A DNA stretch of 64,000 bases, from positions 1 through 64,000 of the forward strand of contig NZ_SDIF01000015.1 in NCBI RefSeq assembly GCF_004122735.1, given 5' to 3'. Positions 61,612-64,000 of this stretch are shown piece after piece. The notes beneath the pieces were generated by a model that saw nothing but the letters and a program-made list of their open reading frames with translations, was not told the DNA's origin and ran no database searches. A program made the position numbers and the translations under genes. Each line of letters starts with the position of its first letter. The first letter of the stretch is position 1. Source of the DNA: Streptomyces sioyaensis. Its GTDB lineage: Bacteria; Actinomycetota; Actinomycetes; Streptomycetales; Streptomycetaceae.

Positions 61612-64000
61612 CTACGAGATGCCGAGCTCTCGGTCGATGAAGGCGAGGACCTCGGCGCGGTCGGCGTCCGCCAGCGTCTGTGCGACGTCTCCGGCGCCGC
61701 TCGACGGGCCGACGTCCCATCGGGAGGCCAGAGAGCGCAGTCGGGTCGCGACGAGGTTCCGTTCCGCTTCGTCCAGGTCGGCGGAGCCGAGCGCGGAGCC
61801 GAGGCGTTCGATCTCGGTGAAGAGGGAGGACGACGTGTGCGCTCCGTCACCGAGGATGGTCCGGCGCAGATGGCCGGCGACCGCCTCCGGTGTCGGATGG
61901 TCGAAGACGAGCGTGGCCGGCAGCGCGACTCCGGCCACGGCCTGCAGTCCGTTGCGCAGTTCGAGGGCGGTGAGGGAATCGATACCGAGTTCCTTGAACT
62001 GCTGCCGCGGGGACACGGCGTCGGGCCCGGGATACCCGAGCGTGCTGGCCACCTGGGCACGGACCGTCGTGAGCAGGAGCCGGTCCCGCTCGGGGCCGGT
62101 GAGGCCCGGAAGGCGTTCGGCCAGCGTGGGGCCGGCCCCGCCGCCGGGCGTGCCGTCATGCCCGTCGGTCGCGCCGGGGTCCGCGTGCGAGGGCTGGTGC
62201 AGTTCCTTCAGCAGGGGGCTCGGCCGGGAGGCGGTGAACGAGGGCAGGAACCGCCGCCAGTCGACATCGACGAGCGCCACGTTCGCGGGGCCGTCGGGGC
62301 CGTCGGAGAGCAGCGCGGACAGCCCCAGGACGGCCAGACGGGGTTCCATGGCGGTGAGGCCGCGGCGCAGCAGGCGCTCCTCGATGCCCTCGTCCACGAG
62401 ACCGCCTCCGGTCCACGGCCCCCAGGCGATCGAGGTGGCGGGCAGTCCGTCGGCCCGACGCCGCTGGGCCAGGGCGTCGAGGTGCGCGTTGGCGGCGGCG
62501 TAACCGGCCTGGCCGCTGCTGCCCACGGTGGCGGCGAAGCCGGAGAACAGCACGAACGCCGACAGCTCGGTGTCGCGGGTGAGTTCGTCCAGCAGACGGG
62601 CCCCCTCGGTCTTCGGCGCCAGGACGGTTTCCAGGCGTTCGGTGTCCAGGTCGGCGGTCATGCCGTCGTCGAGCACTCCGGCAGCGTGGAAAACCGCTGT
62701 CAGCGGATGCCGGTCCGGAATGCCGTCGAGTAGTTCCTGTACGGCCTGGCGGTCGGCGACATCGCAGGCGGCGACGGTCACGGTGGTGCCCGACGCCTCC
62801 AGATCGGCCCTGAGTTCGGCCACGCCGGGCGCGTCGGCCCCGCGTCGGCTGGTCAGCAGCAGATGGCCGACTCCTTGGGCGGCGGCCCAGCGGGCGACGT
62901 GGGCGCCCAGAGCGCCGGTACCGCCGGTGATGAGGACGGTTCCGGCCGGCCGCCAGGGGGCGGTCCGGGCGGCCGGGCGAGCGCCGCCGTCCGGGACGAG
63001 TCGGCGTCCGAGGATGCCGACCGGGCGCAGCGCCAGTTGGTCTTCGTCCGTGTGTGCGCCGCCCAAGGCCGCGCACAGCTGGGTTCGTACGTGCGGGTCG
63101 AGGGTGCTCGGCAGGTCGACGAGTCCGCCCCAGCGGTCGGGGTGTTCCAGCGCGACCACCCTGCCCAGGCCCCAGATCTGGGCCTGTTCGACAGCACCGG
63201 GCCGGTCGCCGGTTCCGGTGGTGACCGCGCCCTGCGTCAGGCACCACAGGGGTGCCGTGATCCCGGCGGCGCCGAGCGCCCGGACGAGGGCGAGGGTCGC
63301 CGCGGTGCCCCGGGGCACCGAGGGACACGCGGTGTCGTGCCGCCCGTCGAAGGCCAGCAGGGACACGACTCCGACCGGCTCCGGCCCGCCGCCCGCGCAG
63401 GCCTGCTTCAGGCGCTCGGTGACCGCCGCGGGGTCGGTGTCCGTCGTGTCGACCAGGAGGTCGACGACCGAGCAACCCGCCTCCAGCAGGCTGTCCCGCA
63501 CCCATTCCGTGGTGGCGTCGGACTCCGTGCCCGGGTGGACCAGCAGCCACCTGCCGTGCGGCCCCGTGGCGGGTACGTCGAGCGGCCGCCACCGCTCGAC
63601 GTACCGCCAGCCGTCCACTCTGGCCTGTTCGAGCCCCTGGCGGTGCCAGGAGGCCAGCTCCGGGAGGACGTCCTTGAGCGGGGTCTCGTCGTGGAACCGT
63701 ACGTCCGGACCGAGGCTGCCCAGGTCCCCGTTCTCCACGGCCTCCCAGAAGTGGGCGTCCACCGTCCCTTGGCCGACGGTCGCGGGAGCGCCCGCCCCCG
63801 GTCCACGGCCGCCGTTCGACGCGGCCGCCGGACGGGGCCAGTAGCGCTCGCGCTGAAAGGCGTACGTGGGCAGGTCGACGTGCGCGGCGCCGGCCAGGTC
63901 CGGCAGCGCCGCCCAGTCGACGGTGACGCCGCTGACGTATGCCTTGGCCAGGGAGGTGAGGAAGGCCCGCCGGTCGCTCGTATGGCGTCGCAAGGTGCTG
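61612..64000 (-). CDS. Type I PKS, C-terminal part (module 4), runs off the right edge
   Basis: The frame is open through the window end. Visible parts, in protein order, are the end of an AT with the usual [14 protein letters not shown] exit sequence and then directly a KR structural and catalytic region. The KR has TGGTGALGAHVARW, the LDD motif in HAAGVLDDG, and Ser/Tyr in LFSGFAATVGSSGQAGY. An ACP (LGIDSL) and a docking tail ending in ELGIS follow. There is no DH, so it should leave a hydroxyl, with B-type stereochemistry. By position before modules 5, 6 and 7 it is module 4, which in phoslactomycin uses ethylmalonyl-CoA (the C-8 branch). The AT signature lies outside, so this is a prediction. 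More modules could lie upstream in the same protein. Confidence 0.9.
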   Translation of the reverse strand, partial: STLRRHTSDRRAFLTSLAKAYVSGVTVDWAALPDLAGAAHVDLPTYAFQRERYWPRPAAASNGGRGPGAGAPATVGQGTVDAHFWEAVENGDLGSLGPDVRFHDETPLKDVLPELASWHRQGLEQARVDGWRYVERWRPLDVPATGPHGRWLLVHPGTESDATTEWVRDSLLEAGCSVVDLLVDTTDTDPAAVTERLKQACAGGGPEPVGVVSLLAFDGRHDTACPSVPRGTAATLALVRALGAAGITAPLWCLTQGAVTTGTGDRPGAVEQAQIWGLGRVVALEHPDRWGGLVDLPSTLDPHVRTQLCAALGGAHTDEDQLALRPVGILGRRLVPDGGARPAARTAPWRPAGTVLITGGTGALGAHVARWAAAQGVGHLLLTSRRGADAPGVAELRADLEASGTTVTVAACDVADRQAVQELLDGIPDRHPLTAVFHAAGVLDDGMTADLDTERLETVLAPKTEGARLLDELTRDTELSAFVLFSGFAATVGSSGQAGYAAANAHLDALAQRRRADGLPATSIAWGPWTGGGLVDEGIEERLLRRGLTAMEPRLAVLGLSALLSDGPDGPANVALVDVDWRRFLPSFTASRPSPLLKELHQPSHADPGATDGHDGTPGGGAGPTLAERLPGLTGPERDRLLLTTVRAQVASTLGYPGPDAVSPRQQFKELGIDSLTALELRNGLQAVAGVALPATLVFDHPTPEAVAGHLRRTILGDGAHTSSSLFTEIERLGSALGSADLDEAERNLVATRLRSLASRWDVGPSSGAGDVAQTLADADRAEVLAFIDRELGIS

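Overview
The window is high-GC actinobacterial DNA, almost certainly Streptomyces. This is shown by strong G/C third positions, GGAG/AGGA ribosome sites, giant modular polyketide synthase (PKS) genes, and a SARP-free cluster governed by a LAL (large ATP-binding LuxR) regulator. It holds most of one type I PKS cluster whose architecture matches the phoslactomycin/leustroducsin family: phosphorylated, amino-bearing, alpha,beta-unsaturated delta-lactone inhibitors of protein phosphatase 2A with a cyclohexane ring. The match rests on module-by-module agreement and on the full tailoring set. No database search was possible, and family names for individual genes come from memory of the phoslactomycin literature.

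Layout, left to right. (1) 0-0.3 kb: the 3' end of an IS630-type transposase, a likely cluster edge. (2) 0.35-3.9 kb (+): MFS exporter, an alpha/beta-hydrolase-fold protein of exactly 921 bp (PlmS3-like 18-O-acyltransferase) and an overlapping P450 (PlmS2-like ring hydroxylase). (3) 4.3-5.5 kb (-): class II DAHP synthase, feeding the shikimate pathway. (4) 5.5-7.4 kb: a gene-poor stretch with a repeat array and a possible gene relic. (5) 7.4-10.3 kb (+): LAL regulator. (6) 10.3-17.5 kb (-): a four-gene operon for the cyclohexanecarboxyl-CoA (CHC-CoA) starter: EPSP synthase-CoA ligase fusion, acyl-CoA dehydrogenase, ChcA-like enoyl reductase and a dienoyl-CoA-reductase-like flavoenzyme. (7) 17.6-35.2 kb (-): PKS with the loading module and module 1, then modules 2-3. 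(8) 35.7-36.7 kb (+): HisC-like aminotransferase. (9) 36.8-45.0 kb (-): hydroxyacyl-CoA dehydrogenase, crotonyl-CoA carboxylase/reductase, ferredoxin, phosphotransferase, P450, MFS, a 55-residue small ORF and an atypical SDR. (10) 45.4-64 kb (-): PKS modules 7-TE, 6, 5 and the end of module 4, which runs off the right edge.

How it works together. DAHP synthase and the CHC operon convert shikimate to CHC-CoA for the loading AT. The dehydrogenase and Ccr make ethylmalonyl-CoA, needed by module 6 (the only extender AT in view with a GHSQGE motif) and presumably by module 4, whose AT lies outside the window. Modules 1 and 2 carry DH plus A-type KR (two Z alkenes). Modules 3 and 4 carry KR only (two hydroxyls). 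Module 5 carries DH plus B-type KR (an E alkene). Module 6 is KR only, and module 7 is KR-TE without DH. Post-PKS steps are P450/ferredoxin oxidation, amination, phosphorylation, and ring hydroxylation plus acylation. The missing module 7 DH implies a separate route to the C2-C3 alkene, for which the small SDR at 36.8 kb is a candidate.

The most interesting new signal is non-coding. A direct repeat TAGGGG-N4-TAGGGG (one helical turn apart) or a close variant recurs upstream of nearly every transcription unit, generally reading in the direction of the gene. Both arms of the divergent promoter region at 35.2-35.7 kb have their own copy. It is a strong candidate operator for the LAL regulator and would define the regulon of this cluster.
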